Positions 56,375 through 64,000 of a stretch of DNA of 64,000 bases are shown here, piece by piece. Numbering within the stretch: position 1 is the stretch's first letter; the number at the start of each line of letters is the position of its first letter. The position numbers and the translations under genes are program-made. This DNA comes from Acinetobacter sichuanensis (GTDB lineage Bacteria; Pseudomonadota; Gammaproteobacteria; Pseudomonadales; Moraxellaceae). The notes beneath the pieces were generated by a model, which saw nothing but the letters and a program-made list of their open reading frames with translations, was not told the DNA's origin and made no database searches. The stretch spans positions 186,001 to 250,000 of the forward strand of contig NZ_PYIX02000002.1 of the NCBI RefSeq assembly GCF_003024515.2, read 5' to 3'.

Positions 56375-57475
56375 TCATGGAGTACGATTTAATTGTTGTT
56401 GCATGGCTGCAATCATATCTGCACGGCTAATAATGCCAACCAATTTGTGCTGTTCAACGACAGGAATATAATTAAACGAGCGCTCTACAAAATAAGGCAC
56501 TAAATCTTGAATGGGTTGTAATGGTTGCACCGTCACGACTTTACGATTCATAATCTGTTTCACCAGATGCTCCCAAGAAGCACGTGGATCTGCAGCTCGC
56601 TTAAACCATTCTACGACTTCATAAAGTGCAAGCGTCCCAACTAACTTATTTTCAGTATTAACGACAGGCAAGCTCATTAAATTAACATGTTTAAATTTAT
56701 CTAAAGCCTGATGAATATCATCTTGCTCAGACAAACTAATGACATCTTTACTCATAATGTCTTGGCATAGGTATTGACTAATTGCTCTTGCATTGGCTTT
56801 TTCCTGCGCTTCTAAAATAATTTTTTGTAGATCGTATTCACTGATATCAAGTAACTCAGTTTGATGCTCTAAAACCTCCTGAATATCTTGCGGTTGAATC
56901 GTGACTTTTTGCATTGGCGTTGGGTCTTTAGAACGCGTATTGACTTGAGCAACTTGTGGATATTGCTTGCCAAGTAAACGGTTAAAAATAATTGCCACAG
57001 CCAAAAGTAAAACAGAATTTAATAAAACAGGATAGAAAATAAAGTGATAGCCTAACTCATGAACTGATTCACCACCTAACACCGCTGTAATGGCAACTGC
57101 ACCACTGGGCGGATGTAATGAATCTGTACTCATCATCAGGAAAATTGCCAAGGCAACAGCAAGACTAAAAGCCGCAGTCTGATTCGCAATAAACATTGCA
57201 CATGTCACACCAATAAAGCCTGCAATAGTGTTGCCAACAATGATATTCCAAGGTTGCGAAAGTGGACCTGCAGATACTGCAAACAAGAGTACAGATGATG
57301 CCCCCATCGGTGCAATGTACCATGCATTGAAATCACCTAAGACATACCAACTGATTAATGAGGAAATTGCGAGACCAATTAAAGCCCCAACTCCACATAA
57401 TAATCGTTCTTTAAATGGTAATACTTTAAAGTTAGGTTTTAAGGTATTCAGCCACTCAAGTTGCGTATGAAACAT
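56375..57475 (-). CDS. HPP-family membrane protein with two CBS domains
   Basis: A 366-residue protein. The N-terminal half (about 20-170) has four to five transmembrane helices and the HPP signature, His121-Pro-Pro in SLHPPSGAVAITAVLGG. The C-terminal half holds two CBS domains (about 235-290 and 305-360; DVISLSEQDDIHQALDKFKHVNLMSLPVVNTENKLVGTLALYE and VKQIMNRKVVTVQPLQPIQDLVPYFVERSFNYIPVVEQHKLVGIISRADM as regions). HPP proteins are linked to nitrite transport in plants; the CBS pair would bind adenine nucleotides to gate activity. ATG 57475 is used because AGGA lies five bases before it; the frame extends seven codons further. Confidence 0.85.
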   Translation of the reverse strand: MFHTQLEWLNTLKPNFKVLPFKERLLCGVGALIGLAISSLISWYVLGDFNAWYIAPMGASSVLLFAVSAGPLSQPWNIIVGNTIAGFIGVTCAMFIANQTAAFSLAVALAIFLMMSTDSLHPPSGAVAITAVLGGESVHELGYHFIFYPVLLNSVLLLAVAIIFNRLLGKQYPQVAQVNTRSKDPTPMQKVTIQPQDIQEVLEHQTELLDISEYDLQKIILEAQEKANARAISQYLCQDIMSKDVISLSEQDDIHQALDKFKHVNLMSLPVVNTENKLVGTLALYEVVEWFKRAADPRASWEHLVKQIMNRKVVTVQPLQPIQDLVPYFVERSFNYIPVVEQHKLVGIISRADMIAAMQQQLNRTP

Positions 57476-57695
57476 TGAAGTCCTTCGCTTTTGCACAAAT
57501 GAAGTGCGAATTATACGTGGTTGTTATGATAAGGTGTATTTATTATCTATTTTAATGCGCTAAAAAAGACACTGCTTTTATCACATAATGATTTTTATCA
57601 AATATAATCAAAGAATTAAATCTATATTAATCAGCACTATTATTGTTCAAATATAACCCAATCATGCCTAAAGTACACGCATCTGATCATAGTGG

Positions 57696-59174
57696 TTATT
57701 GATAATGGACATAAAATTGATTATTGAAAATTTCATCTGCATCATATTTTTTCTTTAAATCAAAAAAATCATCTGCCTGCGGATAAGCCAAACGCATTTT
57801 TTCACGGCTGATATGCAAACGATAGGGCAAATAATAAGTTCCTTGATGTTTCAGTACGGCATCCACAAGCTGATTGGTCAATGCTTGCATTTGTTGTTCC
57901 TGCTCTGGTGTTTTCTTTTGATTGAATAAAAATACAAGCCCAAAGACATCTTCACGTGCGTAGTTCATAAAAGCATCCTGATCATGACGTACTTCCCGAA
58001 TAGTGATATTCAGCAAGTCGATTTTTGATGCTGTTAAAATTGGTTTTAAATCCTGAATAAAAGCTGCCAACTGCGATTTTGGAATAAAATATTCATGTAA
58101 TAAATCAGTTGAACTTGGATCTTTATTTGCAATAAGACTGGCTTTCTCATTCAAAATTTCATTGCGACTAAAGCTGGTATAAGGTGAAACCTGATTTAAG
58201 CTGCTTTCCAGATCCCAACGCAGTCGTTTGCCATATTCATTGTCAACTGAACCTCGAAAAACAATCCGTTTCACTTCCGCATTTTTATTTTGCTGTTGTT
58301 TCAATAGCAACGGTTTTTCATCGGTTTTGATAAAATAATTCAGGCTTGCCTGCTTCAAACGATGTTTATCTGAAATACGCAAACGTCCATAAGCAAACTG
58401 GACTTGTGGATTGTTCGTAACGAGCTGCTGATAAGTTTTTAGGTAATCCTGCGGATCAAGCGAAATCGAATTAAATTTCAAAGCCACATTATCAACGACT
58501 TTAAGTTTGACATCCAAAATAATCCCAAATAAACCATAGCCTCCAATGACCAGTTTAAAGAGTTCAGGGTTTTCATAACGACTACAATTGACGATTTCTC
58601 CATTTGCCTGCATTAAAGTAAATGACTGCACACTTGAGGAAACAGGCGCTGCATTTTGTTGCCAACCATGACCATTGACACCGATTGAACCACCAATGGA
58701 AAAATCACTGAAAGATTGCATGACTGCAATAGATTTACCAAAACCATCCAGATATTGCAGTGCCTGTTGCCATGTTGCACCTGAACCAATGCTAAGAATA
58801 TTGGTCTTTTCCTCCAAATGCATGTGATTGTACGGCAACATATTTAAAGCAATGCCATCGGGGTAAATGGTATGCCCGCCCATGCTGTGTTTTGCGCCTG
58901 AAATGGAGACTTTTAAATGATGTTGTCTAGCATAACTAAGTAATTCTTGGATTTGTTTTTGTATGGCGTGTGGTTCTGTTTCAGCATCCACAATTTTGGC
59001 GACTTTGGTTTTATTTAAATGGCTTGCATCATCACGATAACCTGTCGGGAGTTGCTCAATATTTTGATGTTCATTGATTTTTGTACGAATTAGATGAATT
59101 GCTGGAATTGAAACTACAGCAAATAAAATCAGAAAAATGCTGAGCCAAAGCGAGGTTTTATGGTGTTTTTGCAT
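57696..59174 (-). CDS. Membrane-anchored FAD-linked oxidoreductase
   Basis: A 492-residue flavoprotein with an N-terminal transmembrane helix (LWLSIFLILFAVVSIPAIHLI) that would anchor it facing the periplasm. A PCMH-type FAD domain follows: VSISGAKHSMGGHTIYPDGIALNM, IGSGATWQQALQYLDGFGKSI, and FSIGGSIGVNGHGW, a typical FAD pyrophosphate-binding loop. The C-terminal half is the substrate domain of the D-lactate-dehydrogenase/sugar-oxidase type. The substrate cannot be assigned. The ribosome site is poor (AGG right before the ATG). Family members include L-gulonolactone and alditol oxidases. Confidence 0.8.
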   Translation of the reverse strand: MQKHHKTSLWLSIFLILFAVVSIPAIHLIRTKINEHQNIEQLPTGYRDDASHLNKTKVAKIVDAETEPHAIQKQIQELLSYARQHHLKVSISGAKHSMGGHTIYPDGIALNMLPYNHMHLEEKTNILSIGSGATWQQALQYLDGFGKSIAVMQSFSDFSIGGSIGVNGHGWQQNAAPVSSSVQSFTLMQANGEIVNCSRYENPELFKLVIGGYGLFGIILDVKLKVVDNVALKFNSISLDPQDYLKTYQQLVTNNPQVQFAYGRLRISDKHRLKQASLNYFIKTDEKPLLLKQQQNKNAEVKRIVFRGSVDNEYGKRLRWDLESSLNQVSPYTSFSRNEILNEKASLIANKDPSSTDLLHEYFIPKSQLAAFIQDLKPILTASKIDLLNITIREVRHDQDAFMNYAREDVFGLVFLFNQKKTPEQEQQMQALTNQLVDAVLKHQGTYYLPYRLHISREKMRLAYPQADDFFDLKKKYDADEIFNNQFYVHYQ

Positions 59175-59236
59175 ACCTATTTATTTTTAATATCATGTAT
59201 ATTTATTTAACAACTTATAATCTATAAATCAGAACA

Positions 59237-59695
59237 ATGCAAAAAGCGTATCCAAACGTCATTATTCTACGAAGTTTATTGCTCGCGCCTTTACCCGTCC
59301 TTTTTGGTTGGATGGTTTATCTCTGTTGCCAACCGACTTTTTTTGATCATTATGAAGGATTTAACAATCTAGCCTTACTAATCAAACTTTCTCTAGTCGT
59401 GTATTTGATCTATATTTTTATCATTTCACCATGTTTATTTATAGGTTTATATTTTTTAAACAAACATAATAAAATTTACTTTTTTATTTTGCTAACAATT
59501 GCCTATTTTTCAACAATTTTACTGACTTTATTGGGGAATTATTTTAAAGACCATGACTTACCCAATACCCTCTTTGAATTTAAAAAGATTTTTATTTTAA
59601 ACCCTCTGTTGCTTTGGACAGTTTCAACTGCTATTGCTTTTTGGCTATTTTTAAAATGGTATGATTACAGAAATCGTTCAGATCTAAATGCTTAA
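59237..59695 (+). CDS. Hypothetical four-helix membrane protein
   Basis: A 152-residue protein with four predicted transmembrane helices (LLLAPLPVLFGWMVYLCC, LALLIKLSLVVYLIYIFIISPCLFIGLYFL, FFILLTIAYFSTILLTLLGNYF, LLLWTVSTAIAFWLFLKW). No family is recognised and no motif is visible. A weak AGA lies upstream of the ATG. It has a shape similar to the protein at 60361, which flanks the exonuclease gene on the other side, so the two might be distant paralogues, but the sequence identity visible by eye is slight. Confidence 0.6.
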   Translation: MQKAYPNVIILRSLLLAPLPVLFGWMVYLCCQPTFFDHYEGFNNLALLIKLSLVVYLIYIFIISPCLFIGLYFLNKHNKIYFFILLTIAYFSTILLTLLGNYFKDHDLPNTLFEFKKIFILNPLLLWTVSTAIAFWLFLKWYDYRNRSDLNA

Positions 59696-59755
59696 TGTTA
59701 TATCCTATAGAGATAACACATTTTAAATAACATGAAGCATATCAAAGGAAAATAA

Positions 59756-60274
59756 ATGGCTTATATCATGGTCGACATCGAAGCCGATGGACCAATTCCC
59801 AGCGATTATTCAATGATTGCATTAGGTGCTGTACTTGTAGATGAAGATTTAAATCAGCAGTTTTACGGCTTACTAAAACCTATTTCAGAAAATTATATTC
59901 CACAAGCCTTAGCGGTTTCTGGTTTTAGTCGTGAAGAAACTTTAAGTTTTAGTAACCCTGAACATGTCATGAAGGACTTTGCCACATGGATCGCCAAAGT
60001 CAGCAAAGACCGCCCTATTTTTATCAGTGATAATAACGGTTTTGACTGGATGTTTGTCTGTTGGTACTTTCATCATTTTACAGGAAGCAATCCGTTTGGT
60101 TTCAGCTCGCAAAATTTAGGCAGTTTGTATAAAGGTTTGACCAAAGACATGTTTCGAAATTTTAAACATTTGCGTAAAACAGCGCATACCCATAATCCTG
60201 TTGATGATGCCAAAGGCAATGCTGAAGCATTATTGGCTTTGAAAAAAGATTATGGGTTGAAGATTAAGTTTTAA
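59756..60274 (+). CDS. DEDDh 3'-5' exonuclease (RNase T/DnaQ-like fold)
   Basis: A 172-residue DnaQ-like nuclease. Exo I is VDIEADGP with Asp7 and Glu9, Exo II is SDNNGFDWMF with Asp97, and Exo III is HNPVDDAKGNAEALL with His146 and Asp151 (H-x4-D), so all DEDDh residues are present. The short length and SDYSMIALGAVLVDED, HFTGSNPFGFSSQNLGSLYKGL segments fit the family of stand-alone 3'-5' exoribonucleases seen in gammaproteobacteria. GGA lies eight bases before the ATG. Whether the substrate is RNA or DNA is unknown. Confidence 0.85.
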   Translation: MAYIMVDIEADGPIPSDYSMIALGAVLVDEDLNQQFYGLLKPISENYIPQALAVSGFSREETLSFSNPEHVMKDFATWIAKVSKDRPIFISDNNGFDWMFVCWYFHHFTGSNPFGFSSQNLGSLYKGLTKDMFRNFKHLRKTAHTHNPVDDAKGNAEALLALKKDYGLKIKF

Positions 60275-60360
60275 ATGAATATAGAAAATAGCTTTTGAAA
60301 AAATATGGTAAATATATTAAGCATATTCAATACCTTAAAAAAAACCAAAGGTCATAAATA

Positions 60361-60828
60361 TTGAAAAAAACAAACCATCATTTCACTATTAAAGTGCTTT
60401 TTCTAAAACTTCAGGTCAATCATTCTCAAATCAAAAAATGTTTAACGATTGCACCTTTTTATCCTTTGGCTTTCTATTATCTTTTGACTAATTTAGCACT
60501 TCTGATCCAAACACAATTTGCGTTAGAAACCTTTGGCATGTTCATCATGTTATTACCTTTTGTTGTAGGTGCTTTAATTTTTTACTTCATTCTCATTTAT
60601 GCTTTTATCTATGCTATTCAACTTTTTTTACACAAGTACTTGTTTATCAACTTTTGGACGATTCTTTTTTCAGCAATCCTCCTCTCCGCTATTTTTATTT
60701 TGCTCGGCGTCAAGGTCTTACACTTAGAATTAAATGATTTATGCTATCTATATTTATTCTCAGTTCCAACAGCCATCGGCTACTGGTTTTTACTTTTGAA
60801 AGAACATCATAAAAACACAAATGCTTAA
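60361..60828 (+). CDS. Hypothetical membrane protein (TTG start)
   Basis: A 155-residue protein with about four hydrophobic helices (IAPFYPLAFYYLLTNLALLI, FGMFIMLLPFVVGALIFYFILIYAFIYAI, FWTILFSAILLSAIFILLGV, LFSVPTAIGYWFLLL) and a basic N-terminus. It starts at TTG, with GGT about eight bases upstream; no in-frame ATG precedes the first helix. No family is recognised. It ends 90 bases before glyQ but is unlikely to belong to that operon, since a GGA site and its own leader precede glyQ. Confidence 0.5.
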   Translation: MKKTNHHFTIKVLFLKLQVNHSQIKKCLTIAPFYPLAFYYLLTNLALLIQTQFALETFGMFIMLLPFVVGALIFYFILIYAFIYAIQLFLHKYLFINFWTILFSAILLSAIFILLGVKVLHLELNDLCYLYLFSVPTAIGYWFLLLKEHHKNTNA

Positions 60829-60918
60829 ATGACAATTTTATAGACTAACCTTTGCCACTCTCCTGCAAAATCCTTATACTTAGAACCAATTTTTTCTAAT
60901 ACTTATAGTGGATGCTGC

Positions 60919-61911
60919 ATGAGTCGCGCCATATCGCATATTGATACATTCCAAGGCTTAATTCTTGCCTTACAAAACTACTGGGCTGAACAAGGTTGCG
61001 TCGTGTTACAACCTTACGATATGGAAATGGGTGCAGGGACATTCCACACAGCAACATTCCTTCGTGCGCTTGGTCCTGAAACATGGAACGCTGCATACGT
61101 ACAACCATCACGTCGTCCGAAAGATGGACGTTATGGTGAAAATCCAAACCGTTTGCAGCACTATTACCAATTCCAAGTGGTACTTAAACCAAACCCTGAC
61201 AATATCCAACAGCTATACCTTGACTCGTTAAAAGCAATTGGGATCGACACGTTGACTCACGACATTCGTTTCGTAGAAGACAACTGGGAATCGCCAACAC
61301 TCGGTGCTTGGGGCTTAGGTTGGGAAGTTTGGCTCAACGGTATGGAAGTGACTCAGTTTACTTACTTCCAACAAGTCGGGGGTGTTGAATGCTACCCTGT
61401 GACGGGTGAAATCACTTACGGTTTAGAACGTTTGGCAATGTACTTACAAGGCGTAGATTCTGTTTACGATTTGGTTTGGACTAAAGGTCAGTTCGGTACT
61501 GTAACTTATGGCGATGTATTCCATCAAAATGAAGTTGAACAATCGACTTATAACTTTGAATACGCACCTGTTGAAAAAATGTTTGAGCTTTTCGACTTCT
61601 ATGAAGCAGAAGCAACCCGTTTAATCGAGGTAAAACTTCCACTTCCTGCATACGAGCAAGTCATTAAAGCCTCTCACTGCTTTAACTTATTGGACGCTCG
61701 TGGCGCGATTTCTGTGACTGAACGTCAGCGTTATATTTTACGTGTACGTACACTGGCACGTGCCATTGCACAAAGTTATGTTGCCGCACGTGCCGAGCTT
61801 GGTTTCCCAATGGCTGAACCACATTTACGTGATGAAGTATTGGCACAGTTAAAAGCACAAGTTGAAAGCGAGGCAAAAGCTGAGAAAGTTGAATCTAAGG
61901 AGAGCAAATAA
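60919..61911 (+). CDS. glyQ: Glycyl-tRNA synthetase, alpha subunit
   Basis: A 330-residue catalytic subunit of the bacterial heterotetrameric glycyl-tRNA synthetase. It has the class II hallmarks [45 protein letters not shown] and [31 protein letters not shown] (regions), and the [13 protein letters not shown]-terminus. A 20-residue charged C-terminal tail ([15 protein letters not shown]) makes it about 27 residues longer than E. coli GlyQ. The ATG is preceded by GGA. Its TAA overlaps the glyS ATG by one base (TAATG), so the subunits are coupled. Confidence 0.97.
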   Translation: MSRAISHIDTFQGLILALQNYWAEQGCVVLQPYDMEMGAGTFHTATFLRALGPETWNAAYVQPSRRPKDGRYGENPNRLQHYYQFQVVLKPNPDNIQQLYLDSLKAIGIDTLTHDIRFVEDNWESPTLGAWGLGWEVWLNGMEVTQFTYFQQVGGVECYPVTGEITYGLERLAMYLQGVDSVYDLVWTKGQFGTVTYGDVFHQNEVEQSTYNFEYAPVEKMFELFDFYEAEATRLIEVKLPLPAYEQVIKASHCFNLLDARGAISVTERQRYILRVRTLARAIAQSYVAARAELGFPMAEPHLRDEVLAQLKAQVESEAKAEKVESKESK

Positions 61912-63980
61912 TGTCTAAACATACAGTATTGTTCGAATTAGGCTGTGAAGAACTTCCACCAAAAAGCCTCAAAACTTTACGTGATGCGTTGACTGCTGAA
62001 ACTGTAAAAGGCTTAAACGATGCAGGTTTGGCTTTTGATGCGATCGAAGCCTATGCAGCTCCACGTCGTTTGGCTTTGAAAATTGTCAATGTCGATGGCG
62101 CACAAGCAGACACTCAAAAACGTTTTGATGGTCCTGCAAAACAAGCGGCTTTTGATGCTGAAGGTAAACCAACTAAAGCCCTTGAAGGCTTTATGCGTGG
62201 TCAAGGCATCACTGTAGATCAAGTTTCAACTTTCCAAGCAGGTAAAGTTGAAAAAGTTTGCTACTTAAAAGACGTCAAAGGTCAAAGCCTTGACGTTTTA
62301 TTGCCACAAATTTTACAAACGGCTTTGGATAATCTGCCAATTGCAAAACGTATGCGTTCAGCGGCAAGTCGTACCGAATTTGTACGTCCTGTAAAATGGG
62401 TAGTTTTACTTAAAGACAACGAAATTGTGGATGCAACCATTCAGGATCATAAAGCAGGTAACGTGACTTATGGTCACCGTTTCCATGCACCTGAAGCAAT
62501 TACATTGGCAAACCCAGATGCATACTTAGATGCACTTCGTAAAGCTTATGTAGTTGCAAACTTTGAAGAACGTCAAGCAATCATTGACGGTCAAGTCAAA
62601 GCTTTGGCTGATGAAGTGAATGCGATTGCAATTGTACCTGCTGACTTACGTGACGAAGTGACTGCATTGGTTGAATGGCCAGTTGCGCTTCGTGCAAGTT
62701 TTGAAGAGCGTTTCCTTGCTGTACCACAAGAAGCTTTGATCACCACCATGCAAGACAACCAAAAGTATTTCTGTTTGGTCAATGCGGACAATAAACTTCA
62801 ACCTTACTTCATTACCGTTTCAAATATTGAGTCTAAAGATCCGACTCAAATCATTGAAGGGAATGAGAAAGTTGTACGCCCTCGTTTGTCGGATGCTGAG
62901 TTCTTCTTCTTACAAGATCAAAAGCAACCGCTTGCCTCTCGTAAAGAAAAATTGGCAAACATGGTATTCCAAGCTCAATTGGGTACGCTTTGGAATAAAT
63001 CTGAACGTATTGCAAAATTGGCTGTAGCATTGTCGGCAATCACAGGTGCAAATCCTGCCGATGCTGAAAAAGCGGCACTGCTTGCAAAATGTGACTTAAC
63101 TTCCGAGTTGGTGGGTGAATTCCCTGAACTTCAAGGCATTGCAGGTACTTACTATGCACGTCTTGAAGGTGAAAATGATGAAGTAAGCGAGGCTTTAGGT
63201 GAGCAATACCTACCGAAATTTGCGGGTGATGTTTTACCGCAAACTAAAACAGGTACAACCATTGCCCTTGCAGATCGTTTAGACACGCTCACAGGTATTT
63301 TCGGGATTGGTCAAGCGCCTACAGGTTCGAAAGACCCGTTTGCACTGCGTCGTTCTGCGATTGGTATTTTGCGTTTGGTGACTGAAAACAATCTTGATGT
63401 TTCGATTGAAGAACTGATCAAGCTTGCTTTAACTGCATATGGCGATGTTGTGAAAGATCACGACAAGACTTTGGCAGATGCAGTTGCATTCCTTGAAGGT
63501 CGTTATCGTGCGAAGTATGAAGACCAAGGTGTTGAAGTTGATGTGATTCAAGCGGTTCAAGCGCTTTCTCCAAAATCTCCTTTAGATTTTGATAAGCGTG
63601 TAAATGCCGTGAATCATTTCCGTGACTTGCCTGAAGCTGCTGCGCTTGCTGCTGCGAATAAGCGTGTTGCGAATATCTTGGCTAAAGAAGCTGAGCCTAC
63701 AGGTGAAATTGTTGAATCTAAACTGGTTGAAGATGCTGAAAAAGCACTTTATGCCGAGATTCAAAAATTGCTTCCTGTGGTTCAACCGCTTTTGGCTACG
63801 AAAGATTATACTGAAGCGCTTTCTAAATTGGCTGCTTTACGTGCACCGATTGATGCGTTCTTTGATAACGTAATGGTGATGGCTGAAGATGCTGAGTTAA
63901 AAGCCAATCGTTTACGTATCCTTGCGCAGTTGCGTGGTTTGTTTACGGCTGTGGCGGATATCTCGGTGTTGCAGCACTAA
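61911..63980 (+). CDS. glyS: Glycyl-tRNA synthetase, beta subunit
   Basis: A complete 689-residue beta subunit, which binds and positions tRNA-Gly. It begins [21 protein letters not shown] and contains [22 protein letters not shown] and [24 protein letters not shown], all typical GlyS blocks. The C-terminal ~100 residues ([23 protein letters not shown], then [29 protein letters not shown]) are the DALR-like anticodon-binding domain. AGGAG lies within the glyQ end, about eight bases before the ATG. The window ends 20 bases after the stop, so any downstream operon partner is unseen. Confidence 0.97.
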   Translation: MSKHTVLFELGCEELPPKSLKTLRDALTAETVKGLNDAGLAFDAIEAYAAPRRLALKIVNVDGAQADTQKRFDGPAKQAAFDAEGKPTKALEGFMRGQGITVDQVSTFQAGKVEKVCYLKDVKGQSLDVLLPQILQTALDNLPIAKRMRSAASRTEFVRPVKWVVLLKDNEIVDATIQDHKAGNVTYGHRFHAPEAITLANPDAYLDALRKAYVVANFEERQAIIDGQVKALADEVNAIAIVPADLRDEVTALVEWPVALRASFEERFLAVPQEALITTMQDNQKYFCLVNADNKLQPYFITVSNIESKDPTQIIEGNEKVVRPRLSDAEFFFLQDQKQPLASRKEKLANMVFQAQLGTLWNKSERIAKLAVALSAITGANPADAEKAALLAKCDLTSELVGEFPELQGIAGTYYARLEGENDEVSEALGEQYLPKFAGDVLPQTKTGTTIALADRLDTLTGIFGIGQAPTGSKDPFALRRSAIGILRLVTENNLDVSIEELIKLALTAYGDVVKDHDKTLADAVAFLEGRYRAKYEDQGVEVDVIQAVQALSPKSPLDFDKRVNAVNHFRDLPEAAALAAANKRVANILAKEAEPTGEIVESKLVEDAEKALYAEIQKLLPVVQPLLATKDYTEALSKLAALRAPIDAFFDNVMVMAEDAELKANRLRILAQLRGLFTAVADISVLQH

Positions 63981-64000
63981 TTGATTAGTGAATAAAAAAA

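Overview
The window looks like chromosomal DNA of an Acinetobacter (Gammaproteobacteria, Moraxellaceae). The support is low GC and AT-rich intergenic DNA, a fimV-asparaginase-truA block close to a leuC-leuD-x-leuB cluster, infA, katG, rluC/rne, glyQS, a three-copy tRNA-Lys array, and several intergenic hairpin repeats of a kind I associate with this genus. The species cannot be fixed from the sequence alone. I see no prophage, insertion sequence, CRISPR array or rRNA.

Layout. (1) 1-10.4 kb is core: the end of fimV, an asparaginase, truA, an orphan SMI1/KNR4 protein, an AraC-type regulator, infA, small secreted proteins and the leucine genes leuC-leuD-(lipoprotein)-leuB, all on the minus strand. 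(2) 10.5-19.8 kb holds small membrane proteins around a Fur-like box, a LysR regulator, rppH and ptsP (nitrogen PTS), a LysE-type exporter with a divergent Lrp regulator, and a two-gene mini-operon of a ribbon-helix-helix protein and a 37-residue lysine-rich peptide. (3) 19.9-28.8 kb holds an AidB-like acyl-CoA dehydrogenase with a divergent TetR regulator, a GIY-YIG protein, katG, an overlapping DCC/DoxX-like pair, and a CDF transporter coupled to a metallo-beta-lactamase-fold hydrolase. (4) 28.9-45.5 kb is an accessory catabolic island for 3-phenylpropionate/cinnamate. (5) 46-64 kb returns to core: a HAD phosphatase, rluC, rne, an acyl-CoA synthetase, four tRNA-Lys genes, small membrane proteins, an HPP-CBS protein, an FAD oxidoreductase, an exonuclease and glyQS.

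The catabolic island joins two gene sets into one complete route. HcaE/HcaF with HcaC and HcaD would dihydroxylate phenylpropionate or cinnamate, HcaB rearomatises, MhpB cleaves the ring, MhpC hydrolyses the cleavage product, and MhpD-MhpE-MhpF convert the C5 fragment to pyruvate and acetyl-CoA. HcaR (LysR type) is divergent from hcaE. No mhpA, mhpR or mhpT is present, so entry through the 3-hydroxyphenyl branch is not encoded here. Between mhpC and mhpDEF lie two outer-membrane porins and an exported M20 amidohydrolase of the hippurate-hydrolase type. The arrangement suggests that the cell may deconjugate N-acyl amino acids in the periplasm and burn the released aromatic acid.

Most other observations are at the regulatory scale: a palindrome on the -10 box of the RHH mini-operon, a terminator hairpin inside a convergent coding sequence, leader hairpins, and several families of intergenic hairpin repeats. 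All functions are inferred from sequence reading alone; no database search was run.
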